From: Mesorhizobium sp. AR02
GTDB taxonomy: Bacteria > Pseudomonadota > Alphaproteobacteria > Rhizobiales > Rhizobiaceae
NCBI RefSeq assembly: GCF_024746835.1
Contig: NZ_CP080530.1
Span: 496,001-560,000, forward strand
DNA length: 64,000 nt
Reading direction: 5' to 3'
The first letter of the stretch is position 1. Each line of letters opens with the position of its first letter. Below are positions 55,509-64,000 of the stretch, piece after piece. The position numbers were made by a program, and so were the translations under genes. A model generated the notes under the pieces. It ran no database searches, had not been told where the DNA came from, and worked only from the letters and a program-made list of their open reading frames with translations.

Positions 55509-56350
55509 GCTCCAACCTCGGCCGATCCGAACCGCATACCGCCGGTCAGCCGCGGCACGGCGGCAATCAAGCTCCTGGTGTAATCGCTTTTCGGTGCTTC
55601 GAAGATCGCGGCAGTAGGACCTTCCTCCACCACCGCGCCCTTGTTCATGACATAGACATGATGGGAGGTTTCGCGCACAACGCCAAGATTGTGGGTGATC
55701 ATGAGGAGAGCCAGCCCGCGCGCCTGGACAAGATCTTTCAGGAGCTTCAGTATCTGCGCCTGCGTGGTCACATCGAGGGCCGTGCCCGGCTCGTCGGCGA
55801 TCAAGAGCCTGGGTTCGCTGAGCAGGGCCATGGCGATCAGGATGCGCTGGCGCATACCGCCGGAAAGCTGGATGGGGTAGGAGCGGGTCAGCCGCTCCGG
55901 ATCGTGCATTCTGACCTGTTCGAGCACGTCATGCACCCGCGCCATACGCTCGCGGCGGCCGCGCGAGCGGCCAAGACGTTTGTCGGCATATTTGAGGATG
56001 GTGCCCATCTGGTCACCGACGGTGAAGACCGGATTGAGCGAACTCATTGGGTCCTGGAACACCATCGACATCGCCGTGCCGCGCAGCTTCAGCCGCTCAC
56101 TAACCGGCATGGTCATCAAGTCGGCGCCACCATAGAGGATACGGCCGGAGGTGATGCGGGCCGGCGGCTCGCGCAGCAGGCCCATGATCGCCTTCATCGT
56201 CACTGTTTTGCCGGAACCGCTCTCACCCACCAAAGCCACCTGCGAATGGGCCGGCACGTCGAGCGAGACGTTGTGGAGCACCCGATTGGTACGGCCATAG
56301 GTCGTGAACTCGACAGAGAGATCCCGGACGGAAAGCAAAGCCCCGCTCAT
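55505..56350 (-). CDS. Peptide/oligopeptide ABC transporter ATP-binding protein 1 (DppD/OppD-like)
   Basis: The start at 56350 (MSGALLSVRDLSVEF) follows GGAGGTCAA and overlaps the permease stop (ATGA). Walker A is GESGSGKTV, the signature LSGGMRQRILIAMAL, Walker B LLIADEPGTALD, and the His lies in ITHNLGV. At 281 residues it is a normal length. The open frame upstream of 56350 is not coding. Confidence 0.93.
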   Translation of the reverse strand: MSGALLSVRDLSVEFTTYGRTNRVLHNVSLDVPAHSQVALVGESGSGKTVTMKAIMGLLREPPARITSGRILYGGADLMTMPVSERLKLRGTAMSMVFQDPMSSLNPVFTVGDQMGTILKYADKRLGRSRGRRERMARVHDVLEQVRMHDPERLTRSYPIQLSGGMRQRILIAMALLSEPRLLIADEPGTALDVTTQAQILKLLKDLVQARGLALLMITHNLGVVRETSHHVYVMNKGAVVEEGPTAAIFEAPKSDYTRSLIAAVPRLTGGMRFGSAEVGA

Positions 56351-57234
56351 TTGACCTCCTGAACATCGAAGAGATCGCGCAGGCCATCGCCAAGCAGGTT
56401 GAAGCCGAGGGCTATGAACAGGATGGCGAAGCCGGGCAACACCGATTCCCACCAGTAATCCGGCAGGAAGGCCGAGCCCTGGGACACCATGGTACCGAGA
56501 TCGGGCGTCGGCGGCTGGATGCCAAGACCGAGGAAGGAGAGCGATGCGCCAACAAGGATGACGAAGCCACAATCGAGCGAGGTCTTGACCGCGAGCGCCG
56601 AGACGCAGTTCGGCAGGATTTCGTGGAAGAGAATGTGGAATTTCGAGGCACCCAGCGTTTCCGCCGCTTCGACAAATTCCTGGCTGCGCAATTGCCGTGC
56701 GATCGAATAGATCAGCCGGGTGTGCCAAGTCCACCAGAGACCGGCGATCGCCAGCATCGAGTTGATGAGATCAGGCGACAGCACTGCGGCAACGGCCAAC
56801 GCCATGACCAGCGGCGGGATGGCAAGCGCGATGTCTGTCAACCGCATGATTACGGCCTCCACCCAGCCGCCGAAATAGCCGGCCAGCAAGCCAAGCACGG
56901 TACCGAACGGTACGGCGGTGCCGACCACCACCAGTGCCAGCAGCAGCGAGATGCGGGCGCCGAAAAACACCCGGGTGAAGATGTCGCGGCCGACATTGTC
57001 GGTGCCGAACCAATATTCTGCGGAAGGCGGCAGGTGCCGGGCGCGGAAATTGACGGCGGCGCCGACATGTTCGGGATGCGGCGTGATGTAGGGGGCGAAA
57101 ATGGCCGCGAGGATCGTGAGGATGACGATCGCCGCCCCGATCGCCGCCGTCGGATTGCGCGAGAAGCGATACCAGTTCTGATAGGCGTTGGAGAGGCGCA
57201 AGGATTCAGTTGCCAAGGTTTCGAGCTCGGCCAT
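56347..57234 (-). CDS. Peptide-type ABC transporter permease 2 (DppC-like)
   Basis: The start at 57234 (MAELETLATESLRLSNAYQN) overlaps the upstream permease stop (TGATG). It has an N-terminal membrane span (AAIVILTILAAIFAPYITP), the GTDNVGRDIFTRVFFGAR block of DppC proteins and the EAA loop EAAETLGASKFHILFHEILPN. Five to six spans in about 295 residues. It forms the inner-membrane channel with the DppB-like subunit. Confidence 0.93.
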   Translation of the reverse strand: MAELETLATESLRLSNAYQNWYRFSRNPTAAIGAAIVILTILAAIFAPYITPHPEHVGAAVNFRARHLPPSAEYWFGTDNVGRDIFTRVFFGARISLLLALVVVGTAVPFGTVLGLLAGYFGGWVEAVIMRLTDIALAIPPLVMALAVAAVLSPDLINSMLAIAGLWWTWHTRLIYSIARQLRSQEFVEAAETLGASKFHILFHEILPNCVSALAVKTSLDCGFVILVGASLSFLGLGIQPPTPDLGTMVSQGSAFLPDYWWESVLPGFAILFIALGFNLLGDGLRDLFDVQEVK

Positions 57235-58256
57235 CAGCGATGCCCCCAAATGCGGACGCGGGGATCGACGAAGCCTACCAGCACGTCGATAACGAGATTG
57301 ACCAGCACGAAGAACACGCCGGAGACGATCACCACGCCCATAACGGCGTTGAGATCCTTCTGCATGATCGTGCGCACGCCATAGGCCGCCATGCCCGGCC
57401 AGGCGAACACCAGTTCGATCACGAAGGCATTGCCGATCAAGGACGCGAATTCCAGCCCGGATATGGTGAGCGGCGGCACGAAGCTGGGCCGCAGCATGTA
57501 TTTGAATACCCTGAGCCGCTCTGGAATGCCGAAGGCGCGGGCTGCCTCGATATAGTCCTGGCTGGAGACATCGATCATCGAAGCGCGGGTAATGCGGGCG
57601 ATCTGGCCCATGGTCGCGGCGGAAAGCGCGATCGACGGCAGCAGCAGGTAGCGCCATGCCTCGCCAAAAACGTCCAGTCGACCATGGAGAAGGGAGTCTA
57701 TCGTTATCAGGCCGGTAATGTCGGCCGAAAAGGTCATGGTCGGCGGCAGTCGCCCGGTGGTCGGCAGGATGTGCAGCACATAGCCGGCCAGAATCTGCAA
57801 GAGAAGCGCAAGGAAGAAGCTTGGTGTCACAGCCGAGACGATGGCGATCAGCCGCACGAGATTATCCGGCCATTTGTCCTTCCAGCGGGCGGCCATGACG
57901 CCGAGCGGCACACCGAGCACAAAGGCCAGACTGATGGTCGCCAGTACCAGTTCGAAGGTTGCCGCGAATGTGTCGCGGATGTCGTCGTTAACCGGCCGCT
58001 TGGTGAGCAGCGACAGGCCCAGATCGCCTTTGGCGAGGCCGGAGACGAACATGCCATATTGCTCGTAGAGCGGTCGGTCGAGGCCGAGGCTGTGGGACAG
58101 CCCATTGACCTGCTCCTGCGTCGCCCGCGGCCCGAGCGCCAGCCGGGCCGGGTCGCCCGGCATGCCGCGGGCGATGCCGAAGATCACGATCGACAGGCCC
58201 ACGAGGACGAGGATCGACCACAGTATTCGCCGGACGAGGGAAAGCAGGAATTCCAA
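57234..58256 (-). CDS. Peptide-type ABC transporter permease 1 (DppB-like)
   Basis: The 340-residue inner-membrane protein starts MEFLLSLVRRILWSILVLVG and shows the DppB features GDLGLSLLTKRPV and the EAA-loop region DYIEAARAFGIPERLRVFKY followed by MLRPS. It is the first permease after the binding-protein gene, 137 bp downstream of it. Confidence 0.93.
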   Translation of the reverse strand: MEFLLSLVRRILWSILVLVGLSIVIFGIARGMPGDPARLALGPRATQEQVNGLSHSLGLDRPLYEQYGMFVSGLAKGDLGLSLLTKRPVNDDIRDTFAATFELVLATISLAFVLGVPLGVMAARWKDKWPDNLVRLIAIVSAVTPSFFLALLLQILAGYVLHILPTTGRLPPTMTFSADITGLITIDSLLHGRLDVFGEAWRYLLLPSIALSAATMGQIARITRASMIDVSSQDYIEAARAFGIPERLRVFKYMLRPSFVPPLTISGLEFASLIGNAFVIELVFAWPGMAAYGVRTIMQKDLNAVMGVVIVSGVFFVLVNLVIDVLVGFVDPRVRIWGHR

Positions 58257-58393
58257 CTAAAGAAGCCTTCTCTGAGCGAATGGGACAACAGCGTTTGCGC
58301 CGGGAGCAGCCGTCGATGGCGGATCACCAGTCAGCGTCTCGAGGTCCGGCCCCTTCCATTCGCGGAAGAGGCCGGTCTCGGGAGGCAACGCGG

Positions 58394-59959
58394 TTATTTG
58401 CAGATCCAGGAATAGCGGGCGAAATTATAATCGAAGGACTGCATCGGCACGGCATTGAAGCCAGTCAGACACTTGTCCATGGCATGCTGCACGCGCTGAG
58501 TCAGCAGGAACACATCCGGCTGCGCTTCGACGATCTTGTGCTGCAATTGCTTGTAGATCTCGGCCTGCTTCTTGACGTCGACTGTCGAGCGGGCGTCGTC
58601 GATCATCTTGTCGATATCCTTATCCTGCAGCCATTCCATCGACATCCAGGTGCCGGCCGATTTGGAATGGTACTGAGCATAAAACATCGAATCCGGCGAA
58701 GGATAGGTCGGACCGAAGAATATCTGGTTGATCGCCGGCGTCGTCTCCACCTTCGAGGCGAGCTCGGTCACCCGGTTCCACGGATTGGATTGTTGGGTCA
58801 CCTTGAAGCCAATCTGCTCGAGATTGGATTGCATGAGCAGGCCGATTTCTTCCTCGTACTTGGTGCCGGCCTCCCAGCCGAGCGTGATCGGGATTTCCTG
58901 GCCGGCATATTTCGATTGCGCGATCTCCGCCTTTGCCGCTTCGAGGTCGTATTTCTGCTCCGGCAGGTCCGAGGCATAGAAATCCGAGAAACCGTTTGGC
59001 AGCGGGCCACGCATCTCGCCTCCAGGATAAATGTCGTGGCGGACAGTCTGGTAGTCGGTGGCGAGCGCGATCGCCCGGCGGATATGCACGTCGTCGGTCG
59101 GCGGCACCTTGGTGTTGAGCTTCAGGTAGAAGGCGATCGTCGTGTCCTGGCTGACGATGTTGAACCGCCCCATTTCCTCAAGCGCCTTGTAGGTATCGGG
59201 GGACTGGAACTGGCTCGACATCGTCAGTTCGCCGGAGGCCGCCAGCGATTTCACCGTTGCCTCGTCATTCGTGATGATGAAGCGCACCTCGTCGATCGGG
59301 CCTTTGCCAAAACCCTTATAGTAGTTCTTGTCGCGCACGATCGTCATCTTCGCGCTGCGGTCCCAGTCCTTGAGCTGATAGGCGCCGGCCCCGGCCGCAT
59401 GGGTGGCGAAATAGGTCTGGCCGTCGTCGCTGCCTTCATTGGCCTTGGCGACCTTGGAATTGACGATGAAGATCGCCGGCACCGTGCTCAGGAAGGGCGC
59501 GAAGGTCTTTTCGAGCGTGAACTTCACCGTCTTGTCGTCGACGGCGGTCACCGAGCCGGGCCTGAGCACGCCGGCAAACAGCGTCGCCGGACCTTGGTTG
59601 ATCTTCAGCAGGCGATTGACGGTGTAGACGACATCGGCGGCGGTGACCGGCGAGCCGTCCGAGAATTTGGCGTCGGCACGCAGCTTGAACGTCGCCTCCT
59701 TGGCATCCGGCGACATCGACCAGCTTTCGGCCAATTCGGGCACCAAATTGCCCTTGGAATCGACGGTGACCAGGCCGTCATAAAGGTTCACGGCGGCCAT
59801 GTAGTCGGTATAATCGGAGATCTTGGCCGGGTCGATTGTGCTGAAGATTTGCACCGTGTTCATGGTAACGACCGTTTCCGCGGAAGCAGTGGAAACGCCG
59901 GCCGAGCCGATCATCAGCGTCAACGCCGTGGTGGACGCGAAAAATCTGAGCTTGTTCAT
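58394..59959 (-). CDS. Solute-binding protein of a peptide-type ABC importer (SBP_bac_5 family)
   Basis: The 521-residue periplasmic protein has a clear signal peptide (MNKLRFFASTTALTLMIGSA, cleavage after STASA). The family 5 core reads YDGLVTVDSKGNLVPELAES, KFSDGSPVTAADVVYTVNRL and DVHIRRAIALATDY. It captures the substrate and delivers it to the permeases encoded downstream. With a hydantoinase-type and a DUF917 protein in the same unit, the ligand may be a cyclic or amide-containing compound rather than an ordinary peptide. Confidence 0.93.
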   Translation of the reverse strand: MNKLRFFASTTALTLMIGSAGVSTASAETVVTMNTVQIFSTIDPAKISDYTDYMAAVNLYDGLVTVDSKGNLVPELAESWSMSPDAKEATFKLRADAKFSDGSPVTAADVVYTVNRLLKINQGPATLFAGVLRPGSVTAVDDKTVKFTLEKTFAPFLSTVPAIFIVNSKVAKANEGSDDGQTYFATHAAGAGAYQLKDWDRSAKMTIVRDKNYYKGFGKGPIDEVRFIITNDEATVKSLAASGELTMSSQFQSPDTYKALEEMGRFNIVSQDTTIAFYLKLNTKVPPTDDVHIRRAIALATDYQTVRHDIYPGGEMRGPLPNGFSDFYASDLPEQKYDLEAAKAEIAQSKYAGQEIPITLGWEAGTKYEEEIGLLMQSNLEQIGFKVTQQSNPWNRVTELASKVETTPAINQIFFGPTYPSPDSMFYAQYHSKSAGTWMSMEWLQDKDIDKMIDDARSTVDVKKQAEIYKQLQHKIVEAQPDVFLLTQRVQHAMDKCLTGFNAVPMQSFDYNFARYSWICK

Positions 59960-60516
59960 AGCGACTCCCGGTTAGCTTCGTTCCCAGCGGCCTTCGGCCG
60001 TCTTGTCGATCGTTTGGGGCAACTGCCTCTGCGTTGGAGGCAGAATTGCAGCCAACGGGCGCGGCGACAACGCGATGGAAGTCTAGGTTTTCATCTAAAT
60101 GGTATAGGTTTTGCGGAACTGCGGTCGCATGGCTAGGTCATTGGTCGGCTGGCGTGAGGTGTTTGCTACGGGGCGTCCTCAGCCGTACGTCAGGCGATGC
60201 CGGATGATGTGCGGCAGTTTTTTGCGACGCGGTTCATAGGGTGCGATGCGGTAATAAACAGGTCTAAGCCAAGGCGTCATAGCAGGCCCGCCGCCAGCCA
60301 AGCATCGATTAACCCGATCAGCAATTTGTGGAGAGGCGCAGACGCACCAAAGAGCACGCGTAACCGAGTGGGAGCGGAACATCCGTCCAGAGGTGAGCAT
60401 GATTATCAGTTATCGGTGACGAATATCATGACGAGCGAAACAAACCGCTAATCGTGGCCTAAAATACAATGTGCAAATTGCGGGTCGACTTAGGGCACAC
60501 AGAAGCCTGCGCGGCT
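59960..60516. other. Region between regulator and transporter operon
   Basis: No gene is supported. As the regulator gene ends at 60517 and the transporter operon begins at 59959 on the same strand, this must hold the operon promoter. I could not identify a convincing -35/-10 or operator by eye. Confidence 0.4.
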
Positions 60517-62877
60517 CTAGCCCACGATCCCGGTAGCCCTGGCGATGCTGATCGCTTCCTGCCGGGTCCGGCAGCCGAGCTTGCGATAGACGTTACCCAG
60601 ATGAAATTTCACCGTCGCCTCGCTGACGCCGAGCATGACGGCGATCGATTTGTTGGCGGCACCCTCGGAGACGATCACCAGAATCTTGTTTTCACGCCGC
60701 GACAGTTCGCTGCGGATGCCGGGGACGGGGCTCAGATGGCCGCTGTCGCGCAGTTTGCGGATCACCTGGCGTGCCGATGAGGAAGCGCCGAGGAATTCGC
60801 TGATGCGCTTGTTGTCCAACAGTTCGCCGAGGAAGAGTTTCTCCTCGGCAAGCGGCGCGATCGAACCCAGTCGGGCCGCATCCTCGAACACGCGCAGCAG
60901 GATGGCGCGCGCCTTGGTGAGATCCCGCCGACGGCGGTGGACATGGGCGAGCCAGACGTTGACCCCCATACGCTGCCGGTCCGTGATACTCAAATTGCTC
61001 AATGTAGCGGCGAGCAGCGTTTCGATCTGCGGCAGATCGGGCTGCTCATGCAGGATTTGCCGCATCCAGGCTAGCAGCAAGCTGATATCGTCGCGGTCGA
61101 CCAGGCGGGACACGTCGCCGGGATGGGCGAGCACCCAGTCGCTATCGATTGATGTGCCGATGCTTCTCAGCCGCGTCGCGGCCTCCGACCAGCGATTGGC
61201 ATTCTGGAGGATGATGGCCTCGCGGATGCTAACCATGGCCTGGAAGGCATGGTTGGAAATTTGATACACCCGCCAGCGGTCAAGGAACCCGCGCGCCGCC
61301 AGCAGCGAGAAATGGGTGGCCATCGCCTGGCTGCCATAGAGTAGGGTGAATTCCATAAGGCTCGGCCAGATCTCGCTATGCGAAAAATCGTCGATTTCGG
61401 TGTTGAGGAAGCGCGCCAAAGATTCGGCCCGGCCGCCGTCATATTCGACGCAAGCCTCCAAGAGCGCCTGCAGCCGCATGTCGTTCGGCGTTTCGAACGG
61501 CACCTCCGAGAGGCTCTTCGCCGATAGCATCGCATGTTTGCGGGCCGCGATCGTGTCGCCTTTCATCAACGCCATCATCGCCTGGTGCAGGCTGATATAG
61601 AAGCTGAGTATCGGCGCATGGGCGGACTGATAGTGATGCATGGCCCGCTGCGCCATCTGCTCGGCCTTGGCGAATTCGCGGCGGCGGATGTAATATTCCA
61701 GCATCGAATTGTAAAAAGTGCCGCGGAAGAGATGCGCGTCACCCGGGAATTCGGCAATCAAGTTGAAAAGTGTGGCGAGCAGTTCCTCACTGAACTGGTG
61801 ATCCTCATAGATCAGCATCAGGAAGCGGAATTCCCGGAACTCGCGGGAGAACAGCGTGCGCGAGGCGAACACGGTCTCGACATCATTGGCGCTGTCGCCG
61901 AACCGGTCGGCGATCAGCCGCCGTGCCCGAGAAATATCCCCGCGCTTGAGCGACTGCAGCGCCAGCGACAGGACAAGGATTTCGCTTTGATGCGCGTAGC
62001 TAGCAGGAAAGCCGGCAAGCACGCGGTCGTTTGCGGCAGTGCCGTGGAAGTAGATGAAGAACAGGCCGCCGGCGCGGTTGAACTCGGCCAGCGCCTTGTC
62101 GTAAAAGCCGACCTGTTGGTATGTGGTGATCGCATCCACCGGCCTTGCGTGTTCGGCATAGGTTTCGGCAATCGCATTGGCGCCCGCCGGTGTCGACAGG
62201 CGCTCCGATATCACCGCCTCGACAGCTGAGGACAAGTGGCTGGAGAGACCCTGCGCGCAAAGCTGAAGTCGGCGATTCTGTCCCACCCGCGCTATCGGAA
62301 AAAGTCCATCACTGCTGCGAGGCGGTAGCGCGGCACCTTCGGCAAGCAGCTTCAGATCTACCAATTCTTCGTCAACCATATCAGCGAGAAACTCGAAGCG
62401 CAGGAACTGCGACAGGTTGCCAAAGCTGTCGCCGCGGAAAGCAATGAGCGGCCATCCACCCGAAACCGCCATTATCCGCCTCGCCTGCTTCGGTCCAAAG
62501 AATCGCTCGCCCTCCTCGGCGGAAACCAGCAGCATCTCCCGATCCAGCACATGTGCCGCGCCATAGGCGAGAGCGCGGGGCAGGCCTGGTATTTCCGTGT
62601 CCGGGCGTTTAGCGATTATGGCCCCGCTGCCGCCGGACAGAAGCTGCTCCGGCAACGGTCCCGCAATCGCATGGGGCGGGATGTCCCACAGCGCAAGCCC
62701 GTTGGTTTGCAGCTTCGGCGGGTTGGCGTCGGCATGAACCCTGAGCTTTTTCTGCCGGGCGATCTGGTTCAAAATCACCGACTTGCCCATGCCGGCGGGG
62801 GCCTCTAGGACGACAATCGCCTCAGGGCGGCCCAGAATCTGGTGGACGATTGCCGTGCGTGGGAAGACCGCATTCAT
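60517..62877 (-). CDS. MalT/LAL-type LuxR-family transcriptional activator
   Basis: The 786-residue protein has a P-loop near residue 25 (LEAPAGMGKSVILNQ), a long helical/TPR-like middle (MEYYIRRREFAKAEQMAQRA-type repeats), and a C-terminal LuxR helix-turn-helix (LSRRENKILVIVSEGAANKS, VSEATVKFHLGNVYRKL). This is the architecture of ATP-dependent activators that sense an inducer directly. It sits immediately upstream of, and in the same direction as, the ABC transporter/hydantoinase unit, so it most likely activates that unit in response to the transported compound. Confidence 0.9.
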   Translation of the reverse strand: MNAVFPRTAIVHQILGRPEAIVVLEAPAGMGKSVILNQIARQKKLRVHADANPPKLQTNGLALWDIPPHAIAGPLPEQLLSGGSGAIIAKRPDTEIPGLPRALAYGAAHVLDREMLLVSAEEGERFFGPKQARRIMAVSGGWPLIAFRGDSFGNLSQFLRFEFLADMVDEELVDLKLLAEGAALPPRSSDGLFPIARVGQNRRLQLCAQGLSSHLSSAVEAVISERLSTPAGANAIAETYAEHARPVDAITTYQQVGFYDKALAEFNRAGGLFFIYFHGTAANDRVLAGFPASYAHQSEILVLSLALQSLKRGDISRARRLIADRFGDSANDVETVFASRTLFSREFREFRFLMLIYEDHQFSEELLATLFNLIAEFPGDAHLFRGTFYNSMLEYYIRRREFAKAEQMAQRAMHHYQSAHAPILSFYISLHQAMMALMKGDTIAARKHAMLSAKSLSEVPFETPNDMRLQALLEACVEYDGGRAESLARFLNTEIDDFSHSEIWPSLMEFTLLYGSQAMATHFSLLAARGFLDRWRVYQISNHAFQAMVSIREAIILQNANRWSEAATRLRSIGTSIDSDWVLAHPGDVSRLVDRDDISLLLAWMRQILHEQPDLPQIETLLAATLSNLSITDRQRMGVNVWLAHVHRRRRDLTKARAILLRVFEDAARLGSIAPLAEEKLFLGELLDNKRISEFLGASSSARQVIRKLRDSGHLSPVPGIRSELSRRENKILVIVSEGAANKSIAVMLGVSEATVKFHLGNVYRKLGCRTRQEAISIARATGIVG

Positions 62878-63189
62878 GCGATATCTATGCGCTCGTGCCC
62901 CAGGTGGCGCAATATTTGCGATACTGGATGCCCGACTGACGGCAAGCGATGTCCATCAGGTATGGGTTTTGTCACATTAGGTTCCTGTGCCTGCGAAGCC
63001 TTAAGGCACCTTAGTTTCAGGCAACGCCGCTTTGCCGCCGGTCCAGATACCAAAGATCACCCGGACGCGAGAGCCGGCCATTTGTTTCCATACCGGCTCT
63101 TAAGAAGTCGTCCGTGAAGAAGGCCCAATTCGCCGATGGTGAGCTGCGAGCAGGGCTCGGTCGGATGGGGCTAGCAATCGGCACGTCGG
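62878..63189. other. Region upstream of the regulator and right-hand IS boundary
   Basis: No gene is supported. The terminal region of the IS5-family element at 63190 must begin here, but I could not define its inverted repeat because the other end lies outside the window. Confidence 0.4.
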
Positions 63190-64000
63190 TTAGGCTGATC
63201 GTGACTGGAGCGGCAGCGTTGCGGCGGCTGCGAACAGCGCCAGGAAGAAGGCACACAAAAGCCTCAGCCAGTTGAGCAAGAGGCTGAAGTTGTAGCCGAC
63301 GGCGGCGAGCACTGCGTTGTTGGCATCGCCTTCGGCGAAGGCCAGGAAGTTGCGGCCCATGCGATGGTCGTTCTTGAGATGGCCGATGACCGGTTCGACG
63401 GCGGCCCGGCGTCGCAGTGCCCGCTTGATGGTCTTGGTGAGGCCGCGCCTGTAGCCGGCGACATGAACCTTGAACATCTTGTCCTTCGGCGCGTTGTGGC
63501 CGCGATAGCCGGCATCGGTGACGATCTTGCCGAGGGTGACGCCGACCGCGGTCTCGATGGCGGGGATGACGGTGGCCAGCGTGTGGCCATCATAGGGATT
63601 GCCGGGCAGCGCCTTGACGTGGGCGACGAACTGGCCGCCGCGGCTGCGCTGCAGCGTGGTGGCGACCGAGACCTTGACGCCGAACTCATAGGGCTTGTGG
63701 GCCTTGCCCTTGCCGATGCACTCCACCTCGGGAGCATGCAGGGAGTAGAGCTTCTTGCCCCGCTCGCGCTGGCGCTGGTCCCTGACACGTCGGGCCAGCG
63801 ACAGCGGCAGGGCGAAGGGCTGCGACAGTTCCGGCCGCCCGGCGAGCTTGCGGGTGATGTCGCGGATCACCGCACCGAGCATGGTGCGCAGTCGCTTGAG
63901 CGCCCGGTTGGCCCGCTTGAACTGCTTGGCGTGGGCATAACGCTGATGCTTGATCAGCGCGAACTTGCCGACCCGCGCATAGGACTGGCGCAGGCCGATG
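63190..64000 (-). CDS. IS5-family transposase, C-terminal part (runs off right edge)
   Basis: The frame remains open to the window edge. It reads IGLRQSYARVGKFALIKHQR, then KLYSLHAPEVECIGKGKAHK, the catalytic Asp region IVTDAGYRGHN and the Glu region RAAVEPVIGHLKNDHRMGRN. These are blocks of the widespread IS5-type transposase of about 440 residues. The N-terminus lies outside the window. Confidence 0.9.
   Translation of the reverse strand, partial: IGLRQSYARVGKFALIKHQRYAHAKQFKRANRALKRLRTMLGAVIRDITRKLAGRPELSQPFALPLSLARRVRDQRQRERGKKLYSLHAPEVECIGKGKAHKPYEFGVKVSVATTLQRSRGGQFVAHVKALPGNPYDGHTLATVIPAIETAVGVTLGKIVTDAGYRGHNAPKDKMFKVHVAGYRRGLTKTIKRALRRRAAVEPVIGHLKNDHRMGRNFLAFAEGDANNAVLAAVGYNFSLLLNWLRLLCAFFLALFAAAATLPLQSRSA

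Overview
The window reads as part of a symbiosis island or similar accessory region of a rhizobial alphaproteobacterium, most likely Mesorhizobium or a close relative. The grounds are high-GC coding sequence of alphaproteobacterial type, a very dense and layered population of IS elements (IS91, IS6, IS630, IS5, IS66, IS110, IS4 and a group II intron remnant), many decayed genes, and two candidate NifA/RpoN (sigma54) promoters of the kind that drive nitrogen-fixation genes.

Layout. 1-1657: IS91 3' end and an IS6 element. 1631-4925 (minus): a translationally overlapping trio of radical SAM protein, arginase/agmatinase-family ureohydrolase and aminoglycoside-phosphotransferase-like kinase; the last is cut by the IS6 element. 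5023-6163: IS630/IS5 remnants with an internal inversion. 6288-9066 (minus): paired M16 peptidases. 9100-10620: repeats and group II intron debris. 10622-12130: intact IS5-type element. 12691-16996: S9 peptidase pseudogene cleanly interrupted by an IS66 element. 17254-20271 (minus): broken TauE/SafE gene, then groES-groEL. 20600-23850: duplicated TlpA-like thioredoxin locus, one copy gutted. 24018-24936: VapBC-type toxin-antitoxin. 25116-26892 (minus): frameshifted MFS exporter. 27477-28831: small unknown gene and ProQ/FinO protein. 29418-31995: IS6 element split by an IS110 element.

32146-40378 is the most notable part. Two NifA-type upstream activator sites and a well-matched -24/-12 promoter precede a phosphonate biosynthesis cluster: PEP mutase, class I aminotransferase, Ldh2-type dehydrogenase, a second (frameshifted) PEP mutase, a second aminotransferase, a PntC-like nucleotidyltransferase and a PssA-like CDP-alcohol phosphatidyltransferase. 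No phosphonopyruvate decarboxylase is visible. I infer that phosphonopyruvate is pulled forward by transamination (phosphonoalanine) or reduction (phosphonolactate), then activated with CTP and transferred to lipid or another alcohol. After an IS cluster (40904-43620) and a flavin-dependent monooxygenase (43669-45036), a second NifA/sigma54-type promoter (46667-46806) precedes an asparagine-synthetase-like amidoligase without the glutaminase cysteine, a DUF4392/glutamate-cyclase-like protein and a SAM methyltransferase. Together these suggest nodule-stage specialised metabolism.

51635-62877 (all minus) is a separate catabolic unit: a MalT-type LuxR regulator, a five-gene peptide-type ABC importer, a hydantoinase/oxoprolinase A-type protein and a DUF917 protein. 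The window ends inside another IS5-family transposase. No tRNA, rRNA or CRISPR array was seen.
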